Assembly: GCA_002690755.1 (NCBI GenBank)
Contig: NZFT01000050.1
Span: 18,681 to 26,140, forward strand
DNA: 7,460 bases
Reading direction: 5' to 3'
Source of the DNA: Phycisphaerae bacterium
Lineage (GTDB): Bacteria; Planctomycetota; Phycisphaerae; Phycisphaerales; SM1A02
Shown here piece after piece: positions 1 to 6,890 of this stretch. Position 1 is the stretch's first letter. The number at the start of each line of letters is the position of its first letter. Below the pieces are notes generated by a model that was not told the DNA's origin, searched no databases, and saw nothing but the letters and a program-made list of their open reading frames with translations. Made by a program: the position numbers and the translations under genes.

Positions 1-183
1 GAATTGGACTTCGAGTGGGTCGATCTCTCGACCGGCGAGACCCTGATCGAGCGAAAGGGCTTCGCTTCCTCCGCCCTGTTCACGCCGTCTCGACCTTCTC
101 AGGAAACGATCGATCTCGCCCGATTCGGGGTCGTAGAACAGTTGGCGGCGGACCTGGTCGACGCGATCCGCGACGATTGGTGA
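1..183 (+). CDS. lptE: LptE-like LPS-assembly lipoprotein, C-terminal fragment
   Basis: Frame 1 is open from the first base to TGA at 181-183, giving the last 60 residues of a protein that starts outside the window. The fragment begins with a beta-strand-like stretch containing VDLSTGETLIERKGF, passes a variable linker, and ends in a helix with VVEQLAADLVDAIRDDW. This pattern (a 'V..TGE.L.ER.G' strand, then a C-terminal helix with 'LA.D.V..I...W') is what I recall from the end of planctomycete LptE proteins. LptE is the outer-membrane lipoprotein that plugs the LptD barrel and helps deliver LPS to the cell surface. The lipobox and most of the domain lie upstream, so the family call rests on the tail alone. 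Another small envelope lipoprotein is possible. It is followed by ftsH on the same strand after 88 bases. Confidence 0.55.
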   Translation, partial: ELDFEWVDLSTGETLIERKGFASSALFTPSRPSQETIDLARFGVVEQLAADLVDAIRDDW

Positions 184-257
184 TTTTCGCATCAGGAAGC
201 GTGGTTCCCACGAACCCGTAGGACGATGAAACAGTGTCTCCCCGAAATTCCAACACG

Positions 258-270
258 ACGAGGTCCTCGT
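258..270 (+). promoter_or_regulatory. ftsH ribosome-binding site inside a small hairpin
   Basis: GACGAGG at 257-263 is a Shine-Dalgarno-like sequence, with 8 bases between its GAGG and the ATG at 272. It supports ATG 272 over the adjacent in-frame GTG at 269. ACGAG (258-262) is complementary to CTCGT (266-270) with a 3-base loop, so the ribosome-binding site could fold on itself next to the start codon. A 5-bp stem is weak, and the regulatory reading is only inference. Confidence 0.35.
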
Positions 271-271
271 G

Positions 272-2305
272 ATGCCCAGTGATCCCGGCCAGAACCCGCA
301 ACGACCCGACTCCGGACGCCCCGACGGCGCCGGCGGACCCCAGCCCAACCGTCCTCGACGGGGACTGATGCCGTGGGTCATTCTCTTCGCCCTCGTCGCC
401 CTGGTGTGGGTCGTCGCGACCGGGTCGAACAACGGCTCGACGCAGATCTCCCTCGACCAGTTCAAGACGCTGGTCGAGAACAAGGACATCGAGCCCGGCT
501 CGATCACGGTCTCCGAGCGTGAACTCGTCGCCTCGGTCAAGGACGGGACCACCGGATACCCGCCGATCAACGGCCGAGCCCCGCAGGTCGTGGTCCAGAT
601 CGCCGCAGGCGGTCTCGACTACGTGCTCGAGGAGTTGAAGCCTCTCGGCGTCGCGTTCTATCAGAAGACGTCCGACTCCACGTGGATGGATCTCCTGATC
701 GGGTTCGGCCCGATCATCCTGATCTTCCTCATCGTCTGGTTCTTCATCCTGCGTTCCATGCGGAACGCGGGCGGCGGCCCCGGTGGCATGCTGGGCAACT
801 TCGGCAAGAGCCGCCATCGCGTCCAGACCAAGGACACCGTGAACGTCTCCTTCAAGGACGTGGCCGGCGTGCAGGAGGCGAAGGAGGAGGTCCAGGAACT
901 GGTCACCTTCCTCAAGGACCCCAAGCGCTTCCAGCGACTCGGCGGCCGGATTCCCCGAGGCGTGCTGCTCGAAGGACTCCCCGGTTGCGGCAAGACCCTG
1001 CTCGCCAAGGCGATCGCGGGGGAGGCCGACGTTCCTTTCTTCACCATCTCCGGCTCGGACTTCGTCGAGATGTTCGTGGGCGTCGGCGCCAGCCGCGTCC
1101 GCGATCTCTTCAAGCAGGCCAAGGAGAACTCCCCCTGCATCATCTTCCTCGACGAGATCGACGCGGTCGGTCGACGACGAGGCGGCGGTTTCACCACCGG
1201 CGGGCATGACGAACGCGAGCAGACGCTCAACGCCATCCTCGTGGAGATGGACGGCTTCGATGCGACCGACCAGGTCATCGTGATCGCGGCGACCAACCGG
1301 GCCGACGTGCTCGACCCGGCCCTGACCCGCCCGGGACGCTTCGACCGCACCGTCAGCGTGCCGCTCCCCGACCTCGAAGGCCGGGCCCAGATCCTCGCCG
1401 TGCACGCCCGCAAGGTGAAGACGGGACCCGACGTCGATCTGGCGAGACTCGGCCGCGGAACCCCGATGTTCAGTGGTGCCGATCTCGCGGCCATGATCAA
1501 CGAGGCCGCGATCATCGCCACCATGGCCGACAAGGACTTCGTCGAGATGGCCGATCTCGAGGAGGCCCGTGACAAGGTCCGATGGGGCCGCGCCCGGCGA
1601 AGCCACAAGGTCGAGGAGGAGGATCGGGTCGCCACCGCGTATCACGAGGCCGGCCACGCGGTCATCCAGGCCAAGCTCGAAGACGCCGACCCGCTCCACA
1701 AGGTCACGATCATCCCCCGCGGCGCGGCCGGCGGCGCGACGTTCAGCCTCCCCGAGAAGGATCGCCACGGCTACGGCCGAAAGTACATCGAAGCGACGCT
1801 TCGCGTGCTGTGCGGCGGCCGCATCGCCGAGGAGAAGAAGACCGGCGACACTTCGAGCGGCGCGAGCATGGACATCAAGATGGCCACGCAGTACGCCCGC
1901 GCCATGGTCCTCGAATGGGGCATGAGCGAACGAGTCGGCTTCATCAACCACGCGGGGAGCGACCAGCGGGAGATGATGCTTCCCGAGAAGGACTACTCCG
2001 ACGACACCGCCAAGGTGATCGACGAGGAGATCCGACGAATCGTGGACGGCGCGTACGACGACTGCACCCGCATGGTGTCCACGCACTGGGACGAGATCGT
2101 CGCGGTCGCGGAGGCGCTCCTGAAGTACGAGACGCTCAGCAACGACGATGTGGATCGGCTCATGAAGGGCGAACGGCTCGAGAAGCCGACGGTCGCGGAG
2201 CTTCTTTCGCAGGAAGCATCGAAGACGGCCCCTCCCCCGAGCTCCAAGAAGCCCGCGGAGGATTCCGGAGACGACCTCCCCGACATCATGCCCTCGCCGG
2301 CGTGA
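272..2305 (+). CDS. ftsH: ATP-dependent zinc metalloprotease FtsH
   Basis: A complete 677-residue membrane-anchored AAA+ protease that extracts and degrades membrane and regulatory proteins as a hexamer. Domains in order: proline/glycine-rich cytoplasmic N-terminus (1-32); transmembrane segment about 34-50; periplasmic region 51-140; second transmembrane segment about 141-160; AAA+ module about 190-440; M41 peptidase domain about 450-635; hydrophilic tail to 677. Visible motifs are Walker A GLPGCGKT (235-242), pore loop FVG (268-270), Walker B IIFLDE (290-295), second region of homology with arginine fingers R353 and R356, zinc site HEAGH (458-462), and probable third zinc ligand D534 in ASMDI. 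Walker A differs from the usual GPPGTGKT at two positions. Length is slightly above E. coli FtsH (644). Start: ATG 272 has a fitting ribosome-binding site (GAGG 260-263); GTG 269 is the alternative. A hairpin terminator follows 38 bases after the stop. Confidence 0.97.
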   Translation: MPSDPGQNPQRPDSGRPDGAGGPQPNRPRRGLMPWVILFALVALVWVVATGSNNGSTQISLDQFKTLVENKDIEPGSITVSERELVASVKDGTTGYPPINGRAPQVVVQIAAGGLDYVLEELKPLGVAFYQKTSDSTWMDLLIGFGPIILIFLIVWFFILRSMRNAGGGPGGMLGNFGKSRHRVQTKDTVNVSFKDVAGVQEAKEEVQELVTFLKDPKRFQRLGGRIPRGVLLEGLPGCGKTLLAKAIAGEADVPFFTISGSDFVEMFVGVGASRVRDLFKQAKENSPCIIFLDEIDAVGRRRGGGFTTGGHDEREQTLNAILVEMDGFDATDQVIVIAATNRADVLDPALTRPGRFDRTVSVPLPDLEGRAQILAVHARKVKTGPDVDLARLGRGTPMFSGADLAAMINEAAIIATMADKDFVEMADLEEARDKVRWGRARRSHKVEEEDRVATAYHEAGHAVIQAKLEDADPLHKVTIIPRGAAGGATFSLPEKDRHGYGRKYIEATLRVLCGGRIAEEKKTGDTSSGASMDIKMATQYARAMVLEWGMSERVGFINHAGSDQREMMLPEKDYSDDTAKVIDEEIRRIVDGAYDDCTRMVSTHWDEIVAVAEALLKYETLSNDDVDRLMKGERLEKPTVAELLSQEASKTAPPPSSKKPAEDSGDDLPDIMPSPA

Positions 2306-2343
2306 CGGGAGGGCTTTCGGTGGCCCACCGACTCCAGATCATG

Positions 2344-2378
2344 CACGACGCCGGCCCTCGCCGGCGTCGTGTCTTTTC
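2344..2378 (+). terminator. Rho-independent terminator of ftsH
   Basis: CACGACGCCGGC (2344-2355) and GCCGGCGTCGTG (2360-2371) form a perfect 12-bp stem with a 4-base loop, followed by TCTTTTC. It lies just past the ftsH stop and points with it. On the minus strand there is no T-run after the stem, so it probably does not serve the convergent uvrC. Confidence 0.85.
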
Positions 2379-2435
2379 AGGGGTTCGAGTCCTCAGACGA
2401 GCGTCGCCCCGGGCCCCCGACCTCGGATCGCATGT

Positions 2436-3938
2436 TCAATTCTCGGAATCCGGCTTTCGATTCTTCCGGGGCTTCACGGCCTTCAACCGGGGCGACTTCG
2501 GCACGCTCCGCCCCTGGTCCTCGCCAAGCATCGCCTTGCTCCGCAGGAGATGGTGATAGTGCTGGGCGAATCGATGGGCCTCGTCCCGGATCGCCTGACA
2601 CAGCTTGAGCCCCAGATTCTCCCGCCCGAGCCGGATGGGCTCGCCACGTCGCTGGACGTGGATGAGCTCCTCCTTCTTGGCCAGCGAGATCACCATCGGC
2701 GGCTTCACCGACAACTGCTCGAAGGCTTCGATCGCGGCGTTCAACTGCCCCAGTCCGCCGTCGATCAGGATCACGTCCGGGTAGAGCTCGTTGCCGTCCC
2801 CCGCATCGCGGTACCGCCGGGAGACGACCTCCCGGATCGACATGTAGTCGTCGTTGTCGACCGATCGGATCCGGAATCGGCGATACCCGTCCTTGAACGG
2901 ACGGCCGTCGATGAAGCAGACCTTGGAACCCACCGTCTCGCCACCGGCGAGGTGGGCGATGTCGATGGCCTCCAGACATCGGATCGGCTCGTCCAGTTCG
3001 AGCGTCTTCTGCAACGATCGGAGTCCCTTCGCGGGGTCGTGGACGAACGAGGTCACTTCGGGCTGCCAGTCGTAGTCCCCGTCCGCGTTGCGTCGACGCT
3101 CCCGTTCATCCAGCCGTTCGATCGCGCGGATCTGATCCCGGAGAATGGCGGCCCGTTCGAACGCCCGTCGTTCGGCCGCGTCTTTCATCTCCTGGGTCAT
3201 CTCGCGGATCATCGCGCTTCGCTTCGAACCGAGGAACCGCACGAACCGATCGATGTCGGCGCGATAGTTCTCCGGCGAGATCCGGTTCGCGCACGGTGCG
3301 GTGCACTGACCGATCGAGTGCAGCAGGCACGGCCGGAACGATCGGTTCCGGGGCTCGTCGCTCCGGATGTCCAGTTCGCAGGTGCGGTACCGGAAGACCC
3401 GCTGCAGGAGCTGGACCGCCTGCCGCAGCGCGCTCACCGACGTGAACGGACCGAAGATCTTCGCGCCCTTGAATTCATCGTCGGCGGGGTTCCGGGTCAC
3501 GAAGACGCCAGGGAACTCGTCCTTGAGGGTGACCGCGAGGTACGGAAAGGTCTTGTCGTCGACGAGCCGCTCGTTGAACCGGGGACGGATGTCCTTCACG
3601 AGTCGCGACTCGAGGAGCAACGCCTCCCATTCACCCTCGCATTCGACGACGTCGAAATCCTCGATGAGCTCGCGCATCCGGGATTTCCGATGCCCGAGGT
3701 CGGTCGACGCCTGGAAATAGGTCGAAACCCGGTTCGGCAGGATCGAGGCCTTTCCGACGTAGAGCACCACGCCGGCGGCGTCCTTCATCAAATAGACCCC
3801 GGGAACCCGGGAGAGCCCCCGGGCCTTGGCCGAGAGGCGGGCCATCCGGGAAACCCCCTGATCTCCACCCGACGTCGATGCCTGCTCACCGACATCCGGG
3901 GGTCGGGAATCGGGGTTCTCGGGCGTCGAAGCGGACAT
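2436..3938 (-). CDS. uvrC: Compact UvrC excinuclease lacking the HhH domain
   Basis: A UvrC-type nuclease, 500 residues, that would make the two incisions flanking DNA lesions with UvrA and UvrB. Domains: variable N-terminus (1-40); GIY-YIG nuclease with GVY (47-49), YVG (60-62), R70 and EALLLE (105-110); four cysteines C187, C204, C212 and C216 (motif RPCLLHSIGQCTAPC) at the positions of the iron-sulfur cysteines described in E. coli UvrC; UVR UvrB-binding helix about 244-276; RNase H-like nuclease with triad D326 (AIDIAH), D393 (LIDGG) and H455 (RDEAH). Typical UvrC is about 600 residues. Here only about 45 residues separate UVR from the second nuclease, and after H455 there is only a short basic tail instead of the (HhH)2 DNA-binding domain. 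No HhH-like sequence is visible in another frame downstream, so a recent frameshift is unlikely. Start: ATG 3938 has GAAAGG 5 bases upstream; in-frame GTG at 3944 adds two residues but would sit too close to that site. Confidence 0.92.
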   Translation of the reverse strand: MSASTPENPDSRPPDVGEQASTSGGDQGVSRMARLSAKARGLSRVPGVYLMKDAAGVVLYVGKASILPNRVSTYFQASTDLGHRKSRMRELIEDFDVVECEGEWEALLLESRLVKDIRPRFNERLVDDKTFPYLAVTLKDEFPGVFVTRNPADDEFKGAKIFGPFTSVSALRQAVQLLQRVFRYRTCELDIRSDEPRNRSFRPCLLHSIGQCTAPCANRISPENYRADIDRFVRFLGSKRSAMIREMTQEMKDAAERRAFERAAILRDQIRAIERLDERERRRNADGDYDWQPEVTSFVHDPAKGLRSLQKTLELDEPIRCLEAIDIAHLAGGETVGSKVCFIDGRPFKDGYRRFRIRSVDNDDYMSIREVVSRRYRDAGDGNELYPDVILIDGGLGQLNAAIEAFEQLSVKPPMVISLAKKEELIHVQRRGEPIRLGRENLGLKLCQAIRDEAHRFAQHYHHLLRSKAMLGEDQGRSVPKSPRLKAVKPRKNRKPDSEN

Positions 3939-4150
3939 TTTCACCTTTCAAGACCGTTCCGGAGGGGCGGCGATCGCCATCGGCCGAAATTGACATCAAT
4001 TGAATCGGTTTCGGACGTTGCGTTCCCCGCCATATGCGCTAGGATAGGCATTCCAGGGGTACGGAGCAGGTCCGGCCACCTCTTACCGGGCGGATCCTCC
4101 GTCGAACATCACGATCACCCGTATTGCCGCTACTCATTTGGAGCAATGAC
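3939..4150. other. Divergent intergenic region between uvrC and lipoprotein gene
   Basis: About 210 bases separate the divergent starts of uvrC and the cysteine-rich lipoprotein. It is less GC-rich than its surroundings around 3987-4050. Contents: TTGACA at 3990-3995 without a convincing -10 partner, the palindrome TCAATTGA (3996-4003), a better promoter candidate at 4018-4045, and ACGGAG (4061-4066) complementary to CTCCGT (4097-4102), which could base-pair in the leader of the lipoprotein mRNA. I found no clear minus-strand promoter for uvrC. Confidence 0.5.
4018..4045 (+). promoter_or_regulatory. Candidate sigma70-type promoter for the Cys-rich lipoprotein
   Basis: TTGCGT (4018-4023) and TAGGAT (4040-4045) are separated by 16 bases and match the -35/-10 consensus at four and five of six positions. 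Transcription would begin near 4052 and leave a leader of about 100 bases before the ATG at 4151. The call is consensus-based only. Confidence 0.35.
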
Positions 4151-4483
4151 ATGAAGTCCATCCTCACCATCGCCACCCTCGCCCTCGCCTCCGCCCTCGT
4201 CGGCTGCAACGACGCCAACAAGAAGGATGCCGCACCCGGCGCCGTCTCCGGCAACTGCTGCGGTTGCTCCGGTGACACCATGCCGGTCGCCCCCGGCGCC
4301 GTGTCGGCCGATTCGTGCGCCAGCAGCTGCTCGGACGCCGCCCCCGGCGCCGTCTCCAGCGAAGCCGGCTGCGCCACCAGCTGCTCGGACGCCGCTCCCG
4401 GCGCCGTCTCCAGCGAAGCCTCCAGCTGCGGTAGCGCCTCCGAAGGTCCCGCAATGTGCCCCTTCAGCGGCTCGGCCGGCTGA
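4151..4483 (+). CDS. Small cysteine-rich lipoprotein with APGAVS repeats
   Basis: A 110-residue predicted lipoprotein of no family I can name. A short charged N-terminus and hydrophobic stretch (1-18) lead to lipobox LVGC, so C19 would be lipidated and the mature chain anchored in the envelope. The mature part is low-complexity, rich in Ala, Ser and Cys. It carries APGAVS four times (28-33, 47-52, 64-69, 82-87), 17 to 19 residues apart, with cysteine clusters between: C36/C37/C39, C56/C60, C74/C78, C93 and C103. The CxxxC pairs recur in nearly identical context (SCASSCSD, GCATSCSD). Nine cysteines besides the lipid one suggest disulfides or metal binding; that is inference, since no known metal motif is complete. 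Start: GGAG (4140-4143) is 7 bases before ATG 4151; an in-frame TTG at 4124 would put a polar stretch ahead of the signal peptide and is disfavoured. It has its own terminator, so is probably monocistronic. Confidence 0.85.
   Translation: MKSILTIATLALASALVGCNDANKKDAAPGAVSGNCCGCSGDTMPVAPGAVSADSCASSCSDAAPGAVSSEAGCATSCSDAAPGAVSSEASSCGSASEGPAMCPFSGSAG
4324..4431 (+). repeat. 54-bp in-frame tandem duplication inside the lipoprotein gene
   Basis: Two consecutive 54-bp units begin at 4324 and 4378, each starting CAGCTGCTCGGACGCC. Their first 43 bases (4324-4366 and 4378-4420) differ at one position, a synonymous GCC/GCT change; the remaining 11 bases diverge. The unit is exactly 18 codons and encodes one cysteine-APGAVS repeat. 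Two earlier APGAVS units (from about 4232 and 4289) are more diverged, consistent with older copies. Confidence 0.85.
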
Positions 4484-4516
4484 TTCGACGGCAACCGCCG
4501 TTCGAAGCGAGATCAT

Positions 4517-4555
4517 CGACGCCCCTCCCGCCACGCGGGGGGGGCGTCGTCTTTT
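4517..4555 (+). terminator. Rho-independent terminator of the lipoprotein gene
   Basis: CGACGCCCCTCCCG (4517-4530) pairs with CGGGGGGGGCGTCG (4536-4549) as a 14-bp stem with one G-T pair and a 5-base loop, followed by TCTTTT. It lies 33 bases after the stop codon at 4481-4483, pointing with the gene. Confidence 0.88.
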
Positions 4556-4597
4556 GACCGGATATGATGTCGTCCCCCAACGACTGGAGCACCCGCC

Positions 4598-5176
4598 ATG
4601 CATCACACGTTCAAGCGTCTGACCTCGATTCTCGCCATCATTCCCTTCGGCATCCTGCTTTCGGGATGCGGCGGCTCGCACGCCACCAAGCAGGCGCTGG
4701 GCGACGGTTGGAACGCCTACGGCGACGCTCAGACGGTCGAGCGGACCAGTGTCCCCGTCGCATCGCTGACCAAGGCGGAGGGCTACGACATCGTCCTCGA
4801 AGGCTGGGTCACCGAGGTCTGCGCGGTCAAGGGTTGCTGGATGCGGGTGCAGGACGATGAGGGCGACGTCGTCCTCGTCCGATTCAAGGACTACGGCTTC
4901 TTCGTGCCACGAAACGCCCGGGGCCGTCGAACCGTGGTCCACGGAACGCCCCAGGTGCGGACCTTCTCGATCGAACAACGTCGGCACCTGCTGGAGGATG
5001 GCAACGCCTCCCTCGAGGAGATCGCCAGCGTCGACGAGCCCAGGACGGAGGTCGTCTTCCTCGCGGATGGCGCCTGGGTGCAGGGGGGCGGACTCCAACC
5101 GCCGTACGCACCGGCGCCCGTGGAAGACTGCCCACTCGACGCGGCCGAGACGAAGGACACCACCGATGCCGGTTGA
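4598..5176 (+). CDS. DUF4920-type lipoprotein
   Basis: A 192-residue predicted lipoprotein. The signal region (1-23) ends in lipobox LSGC, lipidating C24. The body resembles DUF4920 as I recall it: YGDAQTVERTSVPVASL (about 41-57), a beta-rich stretch with VLEGWVTEVC, the invariant-looking C75-x4-C80-W81-M82 motif, VRFKDYGFFVP (94-104), and a following VHGTPQ strand. Such domains resemble small OB-like folds; their function is unknown, and the two conserved cysteines could form a disulfide or bind metal. Residues 125-192 hold a helical segment and a proline/acidic tail outside the domain. Start: GGAG (4586-4589) is 8 bases before ATG 4598. TATGAT at 4563-4568 is a good -10 match just after the upstream terminator, but it has no clear -35. 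The 3' end overlaps pyrC by 11 bases, suggesting shared transcription and translational coupling. Confidence 0.85.
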   Translation: MHHTFKRLTSILAIIPFGILLSGCGGSHATKQALGDGWNAYGDAQTVERTSVPVASLTKAEGYDIVLEGWVTEVCAVKGCWMRVQDDEGDVVLVRFKDYGFFVPRNARGRRTVVHGTPQVRTFSIEQRRHLLEDGNASLEEIASVDEPRTEVVFLADGAWVQGGGLQPPYAPAPVEDCPLDAAETKDTTDAG

Positions 5177-6497
5177 GACCAACGCGATACTGCTCGCGGG
5201 CGGACGGATCCTCGACCCCGCCAACGGACTCGACGCCACCGGCGACGTCCTCGTGCAGGATGGTCGAATCGCTGCGGTGGAGACCACCCCGGGCCGGATC
5301 GACGCGGGTGATGCGGTGCGGGTCGACGTCGACGGACTTCTGGTCTGCCCCGGCCTGATCGATCCGCACGTTCATCTTCGGGAACCCGGGCAGGGCGCGA
5401 AGGAGACGATCGAGTCCGGATCCCGGGCCGCGGCGGCCGGTGGATTCAGCACGGTCTGCTGCATGCCGAACACCGCCCCGGCCCTCGACACTCCGGACAT
5501 GGTCGAGTGGGTCGCGATGCGGGCCCGCGAACGGGCCGCGTGTCGCGTGCTGGTCGCCGCCGCCGCCACCGTGGGTCGCCACGGGGAGGCGCTCGCGCCG
5601 ATGCACGCCATGCAGGCCGCCGGTGCCGTGGCGTTCACCGACGACGGCGACGGCATCGCCGACGCGGATCTCATGCGCAAGGTCCTCCAGATCTGCGCCT
5701 CGATCGGTGCCGCGTTCATGCAGCACTGCCAGGAGACGACGCTCACCCGCGGGGCCCAGATGCACGAGGGTCCGATGAGCGCCAGGCTCGGACTGGTCGG
5801 ATGGCCGCGGGTGGCCGAGGAGCTGATGCTCGAACGGGACCTTCGACTCGATCGCTCGATCGGTGCCCGCTACCACGCCCAGCATCTCTCGAGCGGTGGC
5901 TCGGTCGACATCCTTCGCGCCGCCCGGGCGGACGGCGTCCCGGCGACCGGCGAGGTCTCACCCCACCATCTGCTCCTGACCGACGCGAGCGTCGACGGCT
6001 TCGACACCCACGCGAAGATGAACCCGCCCCTCCGCGAGGAATCGGACCGCCGCGCCCTCGTGCAGGGCGTCGCCGACGGCGTGATCACCGTGCTCGCCAC
6101 CGATCACGCCCCGCACCCGCCGGCCGAGAAGGCGAAGCCCTTCGAAGAGGCCCCGCTCGGAGTCATCGGCGTCGAGACGGCGCTGCCGATCTACGTGGAG
6201 ACGCTCGTCGCCAGCGGCGCGATCGACTGGCCTCGCCTGATCGCGATGATGACGATCGAACCGGCCCGCCTGCTGCGCATCGACGATCAGGGATTCGGCG
6301 GACTCGCGGTGGGAACCGCCGCGGACGTGACGGTGATCGATCCGAACGAGCGATGGACGATCGCGGTGGACGACTTCGAATCCCGGTCCCGGAACTGCCC
6401 CTTCGACGGCCGCGAGGTCGAGGGACGCGCCGTGCTCACCCTCGTCGACGGACATCCATCCCACGATCGACTCACCGGCGCCGCCGTCAACCACTGA
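5166..6497 (+). CDS. pyrC: Dihydroorotase (class I)
   Basis: A complete 443-residue amidohydrolase that interconverts N-carbamoyl-L-aspartate and L-dihydroorotate, the third step of pyrimidine synthesis, in the cytoplasm. Metal-site motifs are in the expected order for class I enzymes: H68 and H70 in DPHVHLREPG, the FTDDG motif with D159/D160, H187 (MQHCQE), H240 (AQHLSSG) and D313 (ATDHAPH). Substrate-binding residues R72 and N102 (MPNT) are also present. The N-terminal strands (8-62) and the C-terminal GTAADVTVID region form the usual small composite domain. The reading frame is open well upstream, but ATG 5166 gives the natural amidohydrolase N-terminus and has AAGGA (5153-5157) 8 bases before it. 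The start lies inside the end of the DUF4920 gene. pyrB, often adjacent in other bacteria, is not in the window. No convincing terminator follows; the DNA runs straight into a transporter relic. Confidence 0.96.
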   Translation: MPVETNAILLAGGRILDPANGLDATGDVLVQDGRIAAVETTPGRIDAGDAVRVDVDGLLVCPGLIDPHVHLREPGQGAKETIESGSRAAAAGGFSTVCCMPNTAPALDTPDMVEWVAMRARERAACRVLVAAAATVGRHGEALAPMHAMQAAGAVAFTDDGDGIADADLMRKVLQICASIGAAFMQHCQETTLTRGAQMHEGPMSARLGLVGWPRVAEELMLERDLRLDRSIGARYHAQHLSSGGSVDILRAARADGVPATGEVSPHHLLLTDASVDGFDTHAKMNPPLREESDRRALVQGVADGVITVLATDHAPHPPAEKAKPFEEAPLGVIGVETALPIYVETLVASGAIDWPRLIAMMTIEPARLLRIDDQGFGGLAVGTAADVTVIDPNERWTIAVDDFESRSRNCPFDGREVEGRAVLTLVDGHPSHDRLTGAAVNH

Positions 6498-6527
6498 TGC
6501 CGGCCCGCGGATCATCGATCGAACGGT

Positions 6528-6890
6528 CCCGCGGTGTTCCTCGCCATCGTCGACCATCGCTTCGTTCCTCGGGGCCCGCCCGACGTCGCGTACTTCTTCG
6601 CGATTCACCTCCTGATCGGGATCGGCGTCGACCGCGGGATCCACGTGCTCCATCACGCCCGCGAATGCGGCGAAAGCCCGCTTGATTTCAAATCGACGCG
6701 GAACGCGGTGACCCTGCCGCCTGCACGACCGAAATCGGATTCGGCTCGCTATCGCTCGCCCGACATCGCGGCCTCCAGAGCCTGGGGCGATCATGGCCAT
6801 CGGAAGCCTCGCTTGCATGATGGCGACCGTGGTGCCGCTTCCCGGCCTGCTGACGATGGGCGGAATCGGCGGAACGCCGAAAGGGCGTGA
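6528..6890 (+). pseudogene. Relic of an RND/MMPL-type transporter, C-terminal end only
   Basis: Three frames read in sequence give the end of an RND/MMPL (HpnN-like) exporter. Frame A (same frame as pyrC, to about 6716) has VFLAIVDHRF, then YFFAIHLLIGIGVDRGIHVLHHAREC and TRNAVTL, cf. the family motif GIGVDyGIHllHR. After about one lost base near 6717-6720, frame B reads ACTTEIGFGSLSLARHRGL, cf. TTxxGFGSLxxAxHxGLxSLG. After another lost base in the GGGG run at 6784-6787, frame C reads IMAIGSLACMMATVVPLPGL, the last membrane helix. Joined, about 115 residues remain of a protein normally 700 or more. The relic begins just after the pyrC stop, so the 5' part is gone. It cannot make a working transporter. 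Two one-base losses could be sequencing errors, but they would not explain the missing N-terminal bulk. Confidence 0.72.

Noticed and set aside
80..2086. 668-codon open frame on the minus strand opposite ftsH
   Set aside because: It is antisense to a complete ftsH with all catalytic motifs. Its translation has no recognisable motif and the biased His/Asp/Arg/Val composition typical of GC-rich shadow frames.
3990..4018. TTGACA as a -35 box
   Set aside because: A perfect -35 hexamer, but the sequence 16-18 bases downstream (around GGACGT) has no -10 resemblance, so the 4018-4045 pair was preferred.
2550..4154. 534-codon open frame on the plus strand opposite uvrC
   Set aside because: It covers the convincing uvrC in antisense, shows no domain, and arises from high third-position GC.
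4146..4154. Minimal ORF ATG-ACA-TGA overlapping the lipoprotein start
   Set aside because: The Shine-Dalgarno GGAG is only two bases from this ATG but well placed for 4151; a two-residue product here is most likely chance.
4324..4431. Possible CRISPR-like or regulatory repeat array
   Set aside because: Only two direct near-identical units exist, they are contiguous and in frame within a coding sequence, and there are no unique spacers.
4857..5165. Upstream extension of the pyrC frame (546-residue version)
   Set aside because: The extra residues lie within the DUF4920 gene and are Ser/Arg/Pro-rich shadow sequence. ATG 5166 has a good ribosome-binding site and gives the normal dihydroorotase length.
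4130..5287. 385-codon minus-strand frame across both lipoprotein genes
   Set aside because: It runs through two strong plus-strand genes and a terminator hairpin, and its Gly/Ala repeats merely mirror the APGAVS duplication.
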